Positions 1-6,670 of a stretch of 21,013 nucleotides of DNA are shown here, piece after piece. This DNA is from JBCBGF01 sp038526915 (lineage in GTDB: Bacteria > Pseudomonadota > Alphaproteobacteria > Rhodobacterales > Rhodobacteraceae). A program made the translations under genes and the position numbers. Under the pieces are notes generated by a model that searched no databases, was not told the origin of the DNA, and worked only from the letters and a program-made list of their open reading frames with translations. The DNA lies in the NCBI GenBank assembly GCA_038526915.1, contig JBCBGF010000017.1:1-21013 (forward strand). The letters run 5' to 3'. Positions within the stretch are counted from its first letter, which is position 1; each line of letters opens with the position of its first letter.

Positions 1-8
1 TTGGAGCG

Positions 9-48
9 GTGAGTGGCAGGGGATCGGCAACGATCCCCGAGAACTCAC
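9..48 (+). promoter_or_regulatory. Two-tier hairpin in the rpsJ leader
   Basis: An outer stem (GTGAGT 9-14 with ACTCAC 43-48) encloses an inner perfect 8-bp stem (19-26 with 31-38) closed by a GCAA tetraloop of the GNRA type. No T-run follows, so it does not look like an intrinsic terminator. It lies about 115 nt before rpsJ and could be a leader control element, or part of the spacer after an upstream gene outside the window. A function for it is inference. Confidence 0.45.
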
Positions 49-60
49 ACCCATCGGCTC

Positions 61-78
61 TGGGTGCCACGGCACCCA
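61..78 (+). promoter_or_regulatory. Leader hairpin upstream of rpsJ
   Basis: A perfect 7-bp stem (TGGGTGC 61-67 with GCACCCA 72-78) has loop CACG. It is followed by an A-rich run rather than a T-run. A CU-rich tract (about 123-133) and the rpsJ Shine-Dalgarno GGAAGGG (149-155) follow. The short self-complement CCCT-TGGA-AGGG overlaps that Shine-Dalgarno. Together these suggest a structured 5' UTR, but no known ribosomal protein leader family is recognised. Confidence 0.35.
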
Positions 79-163
79 ACGACAAAAAAAACCGGTTCGA
101 TGAGGGGCTGCGATGACCGCCGCTCCTCCTCTCAACTGACACGCCCTTGGAAGGGACGACGAT

Positions 164-478
164 ATGGCCATTCAAAGCCAAAACATCCGGATCCGGCTGA
201 AAGCCTTTGATTACCGGGTTCTCGATGCCTCGACGCAGGAAATCGTGAACACCGCGAAACGGACCGGTGCCCAGGTGCGCGGGCCGATCCCGCTGCCCAA
301 CAACATCGAGAAGTTCACCGTTCTGCGGGGACCCCACGTCGACAAGAAATCGCGCGATCAGTTCGAGATCCGCACGCACAAGCGCTTGCTCGACATCGTG
401 GATCCGACGCCGCAGACCGTGGATGCGCTCATGAAGCTCGACCTCGCCGCCGGCGTGGATGTCGAGATCAAGGTTTAA
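164..478 (+). CDS. rpsJ: 30S ribosomal protein S10
   Basis: This 104-residue protein has normal S10 length and is recognisable throughout, with the N-terminal IRIRLKAFDYRVLD, the loop region IPLPNNIEKFTVLRGPHVDKK and the C-terminal VDALMKLDLAAGVDVEIKV. S10 is a 30S head protein and, as NusE, part of the ribosomal antitermination complex. The ATG follows GGAAGGG by 8 nt. It is the first gene of the S10 segment. No promoter is seen in the 163 bp before it, so it may be co-transcribed with a gene upstream of the window, such as tuf, which is the common neighbour in this group. Confidence 0.98.
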   Translation: MAIQSQNIRIRLKAFDYRVLDASTQEIVNTAKRTGAQVRGPIPLPNNIEKFTVLRGPHVDKKSRDQFEIRTHKRLLDIVDPTPQTVDALMKLDLAAGVDVEIKV

Positions 479-491
479 GGGGGTGACAGCC

Positions 492-1352
492 ATGTTGCGC
501 TCTGGAGTGATCGCAAAGAAGGTCGGGATGACCCGGCTGTTCTTGGAAGATGGCAAGCAGGTGCCGGTGACGGTTCTGCAGCTGGACAAATTGCAGGTGG
601 TGGCCAAGCGCACGCCCGAGCAGGACGGCTATTCCGCCGTGCAGCTGGGCGCGGGCACGGCGAAGGCCAAGCGCACGTCGAAGGCGATGCGCGGCCATTT
701 CGCGGCGGCGAAGGTCGAACCCAAGCGGAAGATCGCGGAGTTTCGGGTCGATCCCGAAAACCTGATCGATGTGGGCGAGGAAATCACCGCCAACCACTAT
801 TTCGAGGGTCAGTTCGTCGACGTCTCGGGCACCTCGATCGGTAAGGGCTTTGCCGGTGCGATGAAGCGGCACAACTTTGGCGGTCTGCGCGCCAGCCACG
901 GCGTGTCGATCAGCCACCGCTCGCATGGCTCGACCGGCCAGTGTCAGGATCCGGGCAAGGTCTTCAAAGGCAAGAAGATGGCCGGGCATATGGGCGCTGC
1001 GCGGGTGACCACGCAGAACCTGCAGGTGGTGCGGACCGATGCGGACCGGGGCCTGATCATGGTCAAGGGTGCCGTTCCAGGTTCAAAAGGCGGCTGGGTG
1101 ACGATCAAGGATGCGGTGAAGAAGCCGCAGCCCGAGAACGTGATCTATCCGGCGGCGCTGAAATCGGCGGCGGCAGCTGCCGAGAAGGCGGCCGAGGAAG
1201 CAGCGGCAGCAGCGGCGGCTGAGGAAGAAGCGGCAGCGAAGGCTGCGGCTGAGGCCGAACAGGCGGCGCTGGAAGCAGCTGAGGCCGAGGCGGCGAACGA
1301 GACACCGGCGGACAACGCCGCGCCTGAGGGAGGCGACAAAGATGAAAGCTGA
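492..1352 (+). CDS. rplC: 50S ribosomal protein L3 with Ala/Glu-rich C-terminal tail
   Basis: This 286-residue protein binds the 3' end of 23S rRNA and starts large-subunit assembly. The conserved core is clear, including the GQCQDPGKVFKGKKMAGHMG segment that reaches towards the peptidyl-transferase centre. The ATG at 492 is chosen because a GGGGGTGA Shine-Dalgarno lies just before it; a longer in-frame reading back to 459 would overlap rpsJ. Residues about 224-286 form a low-complexity Ala/Glu/Lys tail with no counterpart in the roughly 209-residue E. coli protein. Such tails are, from memory, common in Rhodobacterales L3. The tail probably lies outside the ribosome core; its role is not known to me. 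Confidence 0.97.
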   Translation: MLRSGVIAKKVGMTRLFLEDGKQVPVTVLQLDKLQVVAKRTPEQDGYSAVQLGAGTAKAKRTSKAMRGHFAAAKVEPKRKIAEFRVDPENLIDVGEEITANHYFEGQFVDVSGTSIGKGFAGAMKRHNFGGLRASHGVSISHRSHGSTGQCQDPGKVFKGKKMAGHMGAARVTTQNLQVVRTDADRGLIMVKGAVPGSKGGWVTIKDAVKKPQPENVIYPAALKSAAAAAEKAAEEAAAAAAAEEEAAAKAAAEAEQAALEAAEAEAANETPADNAAPEGGDKDES

Positions 1353-1962
1353 TGTGATCAAGCTCGACGCGAAAAAGGCGGGCTCGGTCGATCTCGATGA
1401 CGAGATCTTCGGGCTGGAGCCGCGCGCCGACATCCTGCACCGCGTCGTGCGCTGGCAGCGCAACAATGCGCAGGCGGGTACGCATAAGGTAAAGACGCGG
1501 TCGGAGACGAGCTATTCGACCAAGAAAATCTATCGCCAGAAGGGCACCGGTGGTGCACGCCACGGCGACCGGAACGCGCCGATTTTCCGCAAGGGTGGCG
1601 TCTACAAAGGCCCGACGCCGCGGAGCCACGGCCATGACCTGACCAAGAAGTTCCGCAAGCTAGGCCTGAAGCACGCCCTGTCGGCCAAGGCCAAGGCGGG
1701 CGAGCTGGTGATCCTTGAGAATGCAGACGCGAAGGAGCCGAAAACCTCGGCTCTGGCCAAGCAGATCAAGGAGCTGGGCTGGAAGCGCGCGCTGGTGATT
1801 GACGGTGCGGAAGTGAACGAGAACTTTGCCCGGGCTGCGGCGAATATCCAGGGTTTGGATGTGCTGCCGTCGGTGGGGGCCAATGTCTATGACATCCTCA
1901 AGCGTGACACGCTGGTGATTACGAAGGCGGGTGTCGAAGCGCTGGAGGCGCGGCTGAAATGA
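1342..1962 (+). CDS. rplD: 50S ribosomal protein L4
   Basis: This 206-residue protein contributes a loop to the wall of the peptide exit tunnel. The loop segment is visible as KTRSETSYSTKKIYRQKGTG followed by ARHGDRNAPIFRKGG. In E. coli L4 also represses the S10 operon through the leader; whether that applies here cannot be seen. The start overlaps the end of rplC by 11 bp, and its Shine-Dalgarno GGGAGG lies inside rplC, which fits translational coupling. Confidence 0.97.
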   Translation: MKADVIKLDAKKAGSVDLDDEIFGLEPRADILHRVVRWQRNNAQAGTHKVKTRSETSYSTKKIYRQKGTGGARHGDRNAPIFRKGGVYKGPTPRSHGHDLTKKFRKLGLKHALSAKAKAGELVILENADAKEPKTSALAKQIKELGWKRALVIDGAEVNENFARAAANIQGLDVLPSVGANVYDILKRDTLVITKAGVEALEARLK

Positions 1963-2255
1963 GCGCGAAAGCAGAACAGTACGACGTGATCCGCAAGCCC
2001 GTGATCACCGAGAAGGCCACGATGGCGTCTGAGAATGGCGCGGTGGTGTTCGAGGTGGCGATGGACGCCAACAAGCCCGCGATCAAGGATGCGGTCGAGG
2101 CGCTGTTTGGTGTGAAGGTGAAGTCGGTGAACACGACGATCACCAAGGGCAAGACCAAGCGCTTCCGGGGCCAGCCGGGGCGGCGCAAGGACGTGAAGAA
2201 GGCGTATGTGACCCTCGAAGAGGGGAACACGATTGATGTGACGACGGGGCTTTAG
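1959..2255 (+). CDS. rplW: 50S ribosomal protein L23
   Basis: This 98-residue protein sits at the exit of the peptide tunnel, where trigger factor and the signal recognition particle dock. Diagnostic segments are YDVIRKPVITEKATMA at the N-terminus and VKVKSVNTTITKGKTKRF in the middle. The ATG overlaps the rplD stop (ATGA), with GGAGG in the end of rplD. It ends in TAG, showing that amber is a genuine stop in this genome. In most bacteria rplB follows at once; here a terminator and a minus-strand toxin-antitoxin module intervene. Confidence 0.97.
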   Translation: MSAKAEQYDVIRKPVITEKATMASENGAVVFEVAMDANKPAIKDAVEALFGVKVKSVNTTITKGKTKRFRGQPGRRKDVKKAYVTLEEGNTIDVTTGL

Positions 2256-2282
2256 GTAAAATCGTCAGGTGACACTCGGTGA

Positions 2283-2309
2283 GGCGGGGCTAGAACCCCG
2301 CCTTTTCTT
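2283..2309 (+). terminator. Intrinsic terminator after rplW
   Basis: A perfect 7-bp GC stem (GGCGGGG 2283-2289 with CCCCGCC 2296-2302) has loop CTAGAA and is followed by TTTTCTT. It would end the rpsJ-rplC-rplD-rplW transcript. The minus-strand doc remnant ends inside it, with its TAG stop (CTA at 2290-2292) in the loop, so it may serve both converging directions. Confidence 0.85.
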
Positions 2310-2676
2310 GTGAGGTCCGTCGTTTGAACCAGTCAGCCAGCTCATTCTGAGACATCCTGCCTGTGACGACATCGACGACGACATCGTCAAGACGGTCAGT
2401 TTCAAGCAAGTCCAAACGGAACCCGCTATTGGCGATCAATATTTCTGCTGCCAACCATGCCGTGCGCTTATTGCCGTCACTAAACCCATGGGAGGTGGCA
2501 AGCCCATGCAGAAGGGCAGCGGCCTTCGCGTAAATACGCAAGTGCTACCCATGGTATGGACGACCGATCGCACCAAGAACGCTATCGAGGTTCGTAATAC
2601 CGGGCAGGCCGCCGAACGCTTCTAAAGCTTGTTCATGCGCCTCCAACACATCACCAAGTTTTATCCGGTAGTGCCG
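2290..2676 (-). pseudogene. doc: Doc/Fic-type toxin, interrupted by in-frame TAG
   Basis: Two parts in one frame make up a Doc (death-on-curing) Fic-fold toxin. The N-terminal part ends FGGLPGITNLDSVLGAIGRPYHG, read in two pieces as FGGLPGITNLD and SVLGAIGRPYHG. A TAG codon at about 2542-2544 follows, where relatives usually have Tyr, and then the C-terminal part begins RIYAKAAALLHGLA. The Fic-like motif HGFSDGNKRTAW is at about 2457-2490. Doc of phage P1 is a kinase that inactivates EF-Tu by phosphorylation (established). No ATG lies between the antitoxin stop and the conserved domain; the only near start is a weak TTG at 2721. Two defects (nonsense codon, poor start) make it a probable pseudogene. 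Its own final stop, TAG, lies in the terminator loop. Confidence 0.85.
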
Positions 2677-2677
2677 G

Positions 2678-2851
2678 TTACCGATCTGCGAGCCGCTTAA
2701 GAGCGTCCCTATTCTTCGCAATCGATGAAGAGACCGTTTTTGCGGACGTTTTGGCAGACGAATGAACGGATCGTTCGCCGTTGCTTTTGCGAACTTCAAA
2801 GGCACCAGAGGCCGCGCGTCTCGACACGGTTGCTGTCGTTTTCTTTGCCAT
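2678..2851 (-). CDS. Small antitoxin of the Doc module
   Basis: This 57-residue basic, Ser/Thr/Lys/Arg-rich protein begins MAKKTTATVSRR and ends in the helical motif NRDALKRLADR. Small proteins with this type of tail precede doc genes in many alphaproteobacteria (recalled, not searched). It lies directly upstream of the doc remnant on the same strand; the antitoxin stop (2678-2680) abuts the first recognisable toxin codon at 2676. The ATG at 2851 is chosen over upstream in-frame codons because the homologous start is MAKK; no good Shine-Dalgarno is visible. With the toxin broken, it could be a relic or could still neutralise related toxins. Confidence 0.65.
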   Translation of the reverse strand: MAKKTTATVSRRAASGAFEVRKSNGERSVHSSAKTSAKTVSSSIAKNRDALKRLADR

Positions 2852-2953
2852 AGTGCAGACATGCATCTGACAGGCCATCAAATCAAGAGAGCTTTGGCAA
2901 CAACGGGGGGCAAACAAAGCGAAAACGGCGCCATGGCTTCCAGTGGTTCACCC

Positions 2954-2982
2954 TAGACACCCACCCCCACCCCCGCTATACG
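2954..2982 (+). promoter_or_regulatory. Sigma70-like promoter for rplB unit
   Basis: TAGACA (2954-2959) and TATACG (2977-2982) are separated by exactly 17 bp. It lies downstream of the doc module and the rplW terminator, which would otherwise leave rplB to rplP unexpressed. The same -10 hexamer recurs before rpmC and rplO. Transcription would begin near 2989, giving a leader of about 110 nt. Confidence 0.7.
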
Positions 2983-2992
2983 CCTCCCACCA

Positions 2993-3018
2993 ACCACCCC
3001 GGATTCGTCCGGGGTGGT
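2993..3018 (+). promoter_or_regulatory. 5'-end hairpin of the rplB leader
   Basis: A perfect 11-bp GC-rich stem (2993-3003 with 3008-3018) has a TTCG tetraloop and is followed by GCATTTTGG. It starts only 10 nt after the -10 hexamer, so it would be at the very 5' end of the transcript. It could protect the RNA end, act as an attenuator, or be a terminator for transcription entering from upstream. The sequence does not decide between these. Confidence 0.6.
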
Positions 3019-3056
3019 GCATTTTGGGGCCATCGCAGGCCTCGAACACACAGAGA

Positions 3057-3077
3057 GCCAGGGGGCATACCCCCGGC
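3057..3077 (+). promoter_or_regulatory. Second rplB leader hairpin
   Basis: GCC-A-GGGGG pairs with CCCCC-GGC around loop CATA, giving 8 bp with one bulged A (3060). It ends 24 nt before the rplB start and leaves the Shine-Dalgarno (GGAAGAGAG, about 3088-3096) free. It could be a ribosomal-protein binding site controlling the new operon; no known leader class is recognised. Confidence 0.4.
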
Positions 3078-3101
3078 CGAAGCAAACGGAAGAGAGCAAG
3101 C

Positions 3102-3944
3102 ATGGCACTCAAGTCGTATAAACCGACGACGCCGGGCCAGCGCGGGCTGGTGCTGATCGACCGTTCGGAGCTTTGGAAAGGCCGCCCGGTCAAGTCCCTT
3201 ACAGAGGGTTTGACCAAGAATGGCGGACGGAACAACACCGGACGGATCACGATGCGCCGCCGCGGCGGTGGCGCCAAGCGTCTGTACCGCGTCGTGGATT
3301 TCAAGCGTCGCAAGTTCGATATGCCCGCCACGGTGGAGCGTATCGAATATGACCCGAACCGCACCGCGTTCATCGCGCTGGTGAAGTATGAAGACGGCGA
3401 ACAGGCCTATATCCTGGCACCGCAGCGTCTGGCCGTGGGCGATCAGGTGATCGCAAGCGCACGCGCCGACGTGAAGCCCGGCAACGCGATGCCGTTTTCG
3501 GGCATGCCGATCGGCACGATTGTCCACAACATCGAGATGAAGCCCGGCAAGGGTGGTCAGATCGCGCGCGCCGCGGGCACCTATGCCCAGTTTGTGGGGC
3601 GCGATGGGGGCTATGCCCAGATCCGGCTTTCCTCAGGCGAACTCCGCATGGTCCGCCAGGAATGCATGGCGACGGTGGGGGCTGTGTCGAACCCCGACAA
3701 CTCGAACCAGAACTTCGGCAAGGCGGGCCGCAACCGGCACAAGGGCATTCGTCCATCGGTGCGTGGTGTGGTCATGAACCCGGTCGATCACCCCCACGGC
3801 GGTGGTGAAGGCCGCACCTCGGGTGGCCGTCATCCGGTCACGCCCTGGGGCAAGCCGACAAAGGGTGCGCGCACCCGTGACAAGAACAAGGCGTCGTCGA
3901 AGCTGATCATCCGCTCGCGCCACGCCAAGAAGAAAGGGCGCTAG
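3102..3944 (+). CDS. rplB: 50S ribosomal protein L2
   Basis: This 280-residue protein binds domain IV of 23S rRNA and is needed for subunit joining and peptidyl-transfer activity. Hallmarks are MALKSYKPTTPGQRG at the start, the RNA-binding core, and the C-terminal VDHPHGGGEGRT containing the invariant His near the catalytic centre. The ATG at 3102 is preceded by GGAAGAGAG; the upstream in-frame extension is leader sequence. It is the first gene of a unit with its own promoter. It ends in TAG, and rpsS starts 3 nt later. Confidence 0.98.
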   Translation: MALKSYKPTTPGQRGLVLIDRSELWKGRPVKSLTEGLTKNGGRNNTGRITMRRRGGGAKRLYRVVDFKRRKFDMPATVERIEYDPNRTAFIALVKYEDGEQAYILAPQRLAVGDQVIASARADVKPGNAMPFSGMPIGTIVHNIEMKPGKGGQIARAAGTYAQFVGRDGGYAQIRLSSGELRMVRQECMATVGAVSNPDNSNQNFGKAGRNRHKGIRPSVRGVVMNPVDHPHGGGEGRTSGGRHPVTPWGKPTKGARTRDKNKASSKLIIRSRHAKKKGR

Positions 3945-3947
3945 ACC

Positions 3948-4226
3948 ATGAGCCGCTCCGTCTGGAAAGGGCCCTTTGTCGACAGTTACGTCCTCAAAAA
4001 GGCCGAAAAGACCCGCGAGTCGGGCCGCAACGAAGTGATCAAGATCTGGTCGCGCCGGTCGACGATCCTGCCCCAGTTCGTGGGCCTCACCTTTGGGGTC
4101 TACAATGGGCAGAAACACATTCCGGTGAACGTGTCCGAGGACATGATTGGCCAGAAATTCGGTGAATACGCGCCGACCCGCACCTATTACGGGCACGCCG
4201 CCGACAAAAAAGCGAAGAGGAAGTAA
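3948..4226 (+). CDS. rpsS: 30S ribosomal protein S19
   Basis: This 92-residue protein of the 30S head forms a complex with S13 and contacts the A-site tRNA region. The start MSRSVWKGPFVD and the segment TYYGHAADKKAKRK match the family along its whole length. It begins 3 nt after rplB, with its Shine-Dalgarno (AAAGGG) inside the end of rplB, and precedes rplV by 3 nt, so the three are tightly coupled. Confidence 0.97.
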   Translation: MSRSVWKGPFVDSYVLKKAEKTRESGRNEVIKIWSRRSTILPQFVGLTFGVYNGQKHIPVNVSEDMIGQKFGEYAPTRTYYGHAADKKAKRK

Positions 4227-4229
4227 GCC

Positions 4230-4610
4230 ATGGGCAAGGATAAAAATCCCCGCCGCGTGGCGGAGAACGAAGCGATGGCCAAGGTGCGCATGCTGCGCAC
4301 CAGCCCGCAGAAACTGAACCTCGTCGCCGCCATGATCCGCGGCAAGAAGGTGGACAAAGCGCTGAGCGACCTCACCTTCTCGAAAAAGCGGATCGCGCAG
4401 GACGTGAAGAAGTGTCTGCAATCGGCGATTGCCAATGCCGAGAACAACCATAACCTGGATGTGGATGAGCTGATCGTGGCCGAGGCCTATGTCGGCAAGA
4501 ACTTGACGATGAAGCGCGGCAAACCCCGTGCGCGCGGCCGCTTTGGCCGGATCGTTAAGCCGTTCTCGCAACTCACCATCACCGTTCGCCAGGTCGAGGA
4601 GACAGCCTGA
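4230..4610 (+). CDS. rplV: 50S ribosomal protein L22
   Basis: This 126-residue protein has an extended beta-hairpin that lines the exit tunnel with L4. The hairpin region is recognisable around KNLTMKRGKPRARGRFGRI, a common site of macrolide-related variation in the family. AGAGGAAG precedes the ATG. It carries a slightly longer N-terminus (MGKDKNPRRVAENEAMAKVR) than the 110-residue E. coli protein, so a start at the later Met (AMAKVR) is possible but less well placed. The stop overlaps the rpsC start (TGATG). Confidence 0.96.
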   Translation: MGKDKNPRRVAENEAMAKVRMLRTSPQKLNLVAAMIRGKKVDKALSDLTFSKKRIAQDVKKCLQSAIANAENNHNLDVDELIVAEAYVGKNLTMKRGKPRARGRFGRIVKPFSQLTITVRQVEETA

Positions 4611-5323
4611 TGGGTCATAAAGTCAATCCGATCGGCATGCGCCTGCAGGTCAACCGCACCTGGGACAGCCGCTGGTACGCCGACACTAAGGATTACGGTG
4701 ATCTTCTTCTGGAAGACATCAAGATCCGCGAGTTCATCGAGACCGAGTGCAAGCAGGCCGGTGTCAGCCGCGTGATCATCGAACGCCCGCACCGCAAGTG
4801 CCGGGTGACGGTGCACACCGCGCGCCCCGGTGTGATCATCGGCAAGAAAGGCGCCGATATCGAAACGCTGCGCAAAAAGCTGGCGGCGATGACCGACAGC
4901 GAATTGCACCTCAACATCGTCGAAGTGCGCAAGCCGGAACTGGATGCGGCGCTGGTGGCTGAGTCGATTGCCCAGCAGCTCGAACGCCGGGTCAGCTTCC
5001 GCCGTGCGATGAAGCGGGCGGTGCAGAACGCGATGCGCATGGGGGCCCTTGGCATCCGTGTGAACGTTGCGGGCCGTTTGGGCGGTGCCGAGATCGCGCG
5101 GACGGAATGGTATCGCGAGGGGCGGGTGCCTTTGCACACGCTGCGCGCCGACATCGACTATTCGTTGAAAGAAGCGATGACGCCCTACGGGATCATCGGG
5201 ATCAAGGTCTGGATCTTCAAAGGCGAGATCATGGAACATGATCCCGCCGCGCGGGATCGCAAGGCGCAGGAACTCCAGGACGGCCCGGCCCCCCGTGGCG
5301 CTGGTGGCGGACGCCGGAACTAA
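4610..5323 (+). CDS. rpsC: 30S ribosomal protein S3
   Basis: This 237-residue protein lies at the mRNA entry channel and contributes to mRNA unwinding. It begins MGHKVNPIGMRLQVNRTWDS. A type II KH domain carries the GKKG loop within RPGVIIGKKGADIE (about residues 67-80), followed by the C-terminal domain. The ATG overlaps the rplV stop, with GAGGAGA about 10 nt upstream. The C-terminal tail is Gly/Arg-rich, usual for the family. Confidence 0.98.
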   Translation: MGHKVNPIGMRLQVNRTWDSRWYADTKDYGDLLLEDIKIREFIETECKQAGVSRVIIERPHRKCRVTVHTARPGVIIGKKGADIETLRKKLAAMTDSELHLNIVEVRKPELDAALVAESIAQQLERRVSFRRAMKRAVQNAMRMGALGIRVNVAGRLGGAEIARTEWYREGRVPLHTLRADIDYSLKEAMTPYGIIGIKVWIFKGEIMEHDPAARDRKAQELQDGPAPRGAGGGRRN

Positions 5324-5335
5324 GGAGCCAAAGAG

Positions 5336-5749
5336 ATGCTGCAACCAAAGCGCACAAAATTCCGGAAGATGCACAAGGGCCGGATCAAGGGTGAGGCCAA
5401 GGGTGGCTCTGACCTGAACTTCGGCACCTATGGTCTGAAGGCCGTTGAGCCCGAGCGTGTGACCGCGCGCCAGATCGAAGCCGCCCGCCGGGCCATGACG
5501 CGCCACATGAAGCGTCAGGGCCGGGTCTGGATCCGGATCTTCCCCGACACGCCGATCACCGCCAAACCCATCGAAGTGCGGATGGGTAAAGGTAAGGGGT
5601 CGGTCGACCGCTGGGCCGCCAAGGTCAAGCCGGGCCGGATCATGTTCGAGATCGACGGCGTGACCGATGCGGTGGCTCGCGAGGCGCTACGCCTGGCGGC
5701 GATGAAACTGCCGGTGAAGACGCGGACTGTTGTACGCGAGGATTGGTAA
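5336..5749 (+). CDS. rplP: 50S ribosomal protein L16
   Basis: This 137-residue protein helps position the aminoacyl-tRNA at the peptidyl-transferase centre. It begins MLQPKRTKFRKMHKGR and ends in the family-typical LPVKTRTVVRE. TAAGGAG precedes the ATG. In most bacteria rpmC follows directly; here transcription appears to end soon after rplP, and 3.9 kb of accessory DNA separates it from rpmC. The TAA stop lies within the 4-nt loop of a perfect 11-bp hairpin. Confidence 0.98.
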   Translation: MLQPKRTKFRKMHKGRIKGEAKGGSDLNFGTYGLKAVEPERVTARQIEAARRAMTRHMKRQGRVWIRIFPDTPITAKPIEVRMGKGKGSVDRWAAKVKPGRIMFEIDGVTDAVAREALRLAAMKLPVKTRTVVREDW

Positions 5750-5760
5750 CAATCCTCGCG
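5735..5760 (+). promoter_or_regulatory. Hairpin whose GTAA loop holds the rplP stop codon
   Basis: CGCGAGGATTG (5735-5745) pairs perfectly with CAATCCTCGCG (5750-5760). The loop GTAA (5746-5749) is a GNRA tetraloop and contains the TAA stop codon (5747-5749). A ribosome ending translation of rplP must open the left arm. No T-run follows, so it is not itself a terminator. It could block 3' exonucleases or link translation to downstream events. Confidence 0.65.
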
Positions 5761-5772
5761 AGTGCGGCGGAA

Positions 5773-5794
5773 GTGGATTGCGCAAGCAATCTGC
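5773..5794 (+). promoter_or_regulatory. Second 3'-UTR hairpin after rplP
   Basis: GTGGATTGC (5773-5781) pairs with GCAATCTGC (5786-5794) using two G-T wobbles around loop GCAA, again of the GNRA type. A short CCGG-CAC-CCGG stem follows and then the terminator. The row of hairpins resembles a processed 3' UTR; an RNA derived from it is possible but unproven. Confidence 0.5.
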
Positions 5795-5827
5795 GGGCCG
5801 GCACCCGGTGATAGTTGAGAAGGGGCG

Positions 5828-5854
5828 GGGCGTAAGCTTCGCCCTTTTTCTTTT
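5828..5854 (+). terminator. Intrinsic terminator of the rplB-rplP unit
   Basis: GGGCG (5828-5832) pairs with CGCCC (5840-5844) around a 7-nt loop and is followed by TTTTTCTTTT. The stem is short but the T-rich tail is strong. It lies about 80 nt after the rplP stop and fits the new promoter found before rpmC. Confidence 0.75.
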
Positions 5855-5913
5855 CACAGCGGCCAATTCATGTTTTCGGTTAGCGAACACATTAAGCCGG
5901 GTTGCTGCAAACC

Positions 5914-6600
5914 ATGCCGAAGTCCCAGTTCGCCAAAGACCTTGACACGCTTCAGCGCCGTGTCCGTCCGTTTCTTTACGGTCTCGGCTTCAAGGCAAAG
6001 GGCCGGTCCTTCAACCGTGTGAACGACGATGGTCTGACGCAGGTGATCAAGTGTTTACTGGATGCCAGCCTCTATTCCTTCGGCGTCGTCGACGAAACTG
6101 CCAGGACCCGCCCGGGCAGCTTTAAGGTCCATTTGGGCGTCTATGTTCCGGAGCTAGCGGTGCTGGATGGCGGTGAGCCCAAGTCTTGGGTTCAAGACCA
6201 ACACTGTTGTATCCGTTCGAACTTGCCGGGCCCGGATGGTGACCCCAATGCCTTTTTCTGGTAGGCAATACCCGCAGATGTGATGGCCGATGCAATTCAG
6301 GCACGGCTCCGTCGTGACGGCATTCCTCTGCTGGAACGCTTCGAAAGTCGTGACAAGATCCTCGTAGAGGCGTCGAGGGCAGGAAAATCACGGCAGTTTT
6401 TTGAAAGACCACCGGGTGTCGTGGCTGCGGCTATTCTCGCGAAGCGAGGAGAAACTGATGCCGCGGCCGCCTCATTGCAGCAGCAATACCAGCTTACAGA
6501 TGAAGCGCGTCGCGAGAGTTATGGAAAGGTCTTGCTGGAAACGGCGGAAAAGCTTGGCGTTCGTGGGTTCAGTCTGAATTCTGAAAGTAGGTCGTCTTGA
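5914..6600 (+). pseudogene. DUF4304-like protein, interrupted by in-frame TAG
   Basis: The reading frame resembles DUF4304 proteins, whose function is not established. The first half has GFKAKGRSFNRVN (residues about 25-37), GLTQVIK and FKVHLGVYVPE; the second half has RLRRDGIPLLERFES and KVLLETAEKLGVRGF. A single TAG at codon 117 (6262-6264), after DPNAFFW, splits it with no change of frame. Relatives often have two Trp here, so TGG to TAG is the likely change. Either half may be made separately, but no Shine-Dalgarno is evident before the second-half ATG/GTG codons. TAG is a true stop elsewhere in the window, so decay is more likely than recoding. Base composition is lower in GC than the ribosomal genes. 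Confidence 0.75.
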
Positions 6601-6670
6601 GACATGGATGCTGAAGCAACCTTTCTTTGAATACTCTATTGGTGCGCTAACGCTTCAGCGCCGACGTTTC

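Noticed and set aside
1105..1635. Long Ala/Arg-rich minus-strand frames opposite rplC and rplD
   Set aside because: They mirror the GCG/GAG repeats and GC-biased codons of the plus-strand genes and have no recognisable domain.
2542..2544. Amber recoding, such as pyrrolysine, to explain the internal TAG codons
   Set aside because: TAG is the natural stop of rplW, rplB, adk and rplQ in this window, and no recoding machinery is present.
3633..4571. A 312-residue minus-strand frame opposite rplB, rpsS and rplV
   Set aside because: It is fully antisense to three certain ribosomal genes and reads as low-complexity His/Arg/Leu sequence, a usual shadow in high-GC DNA.
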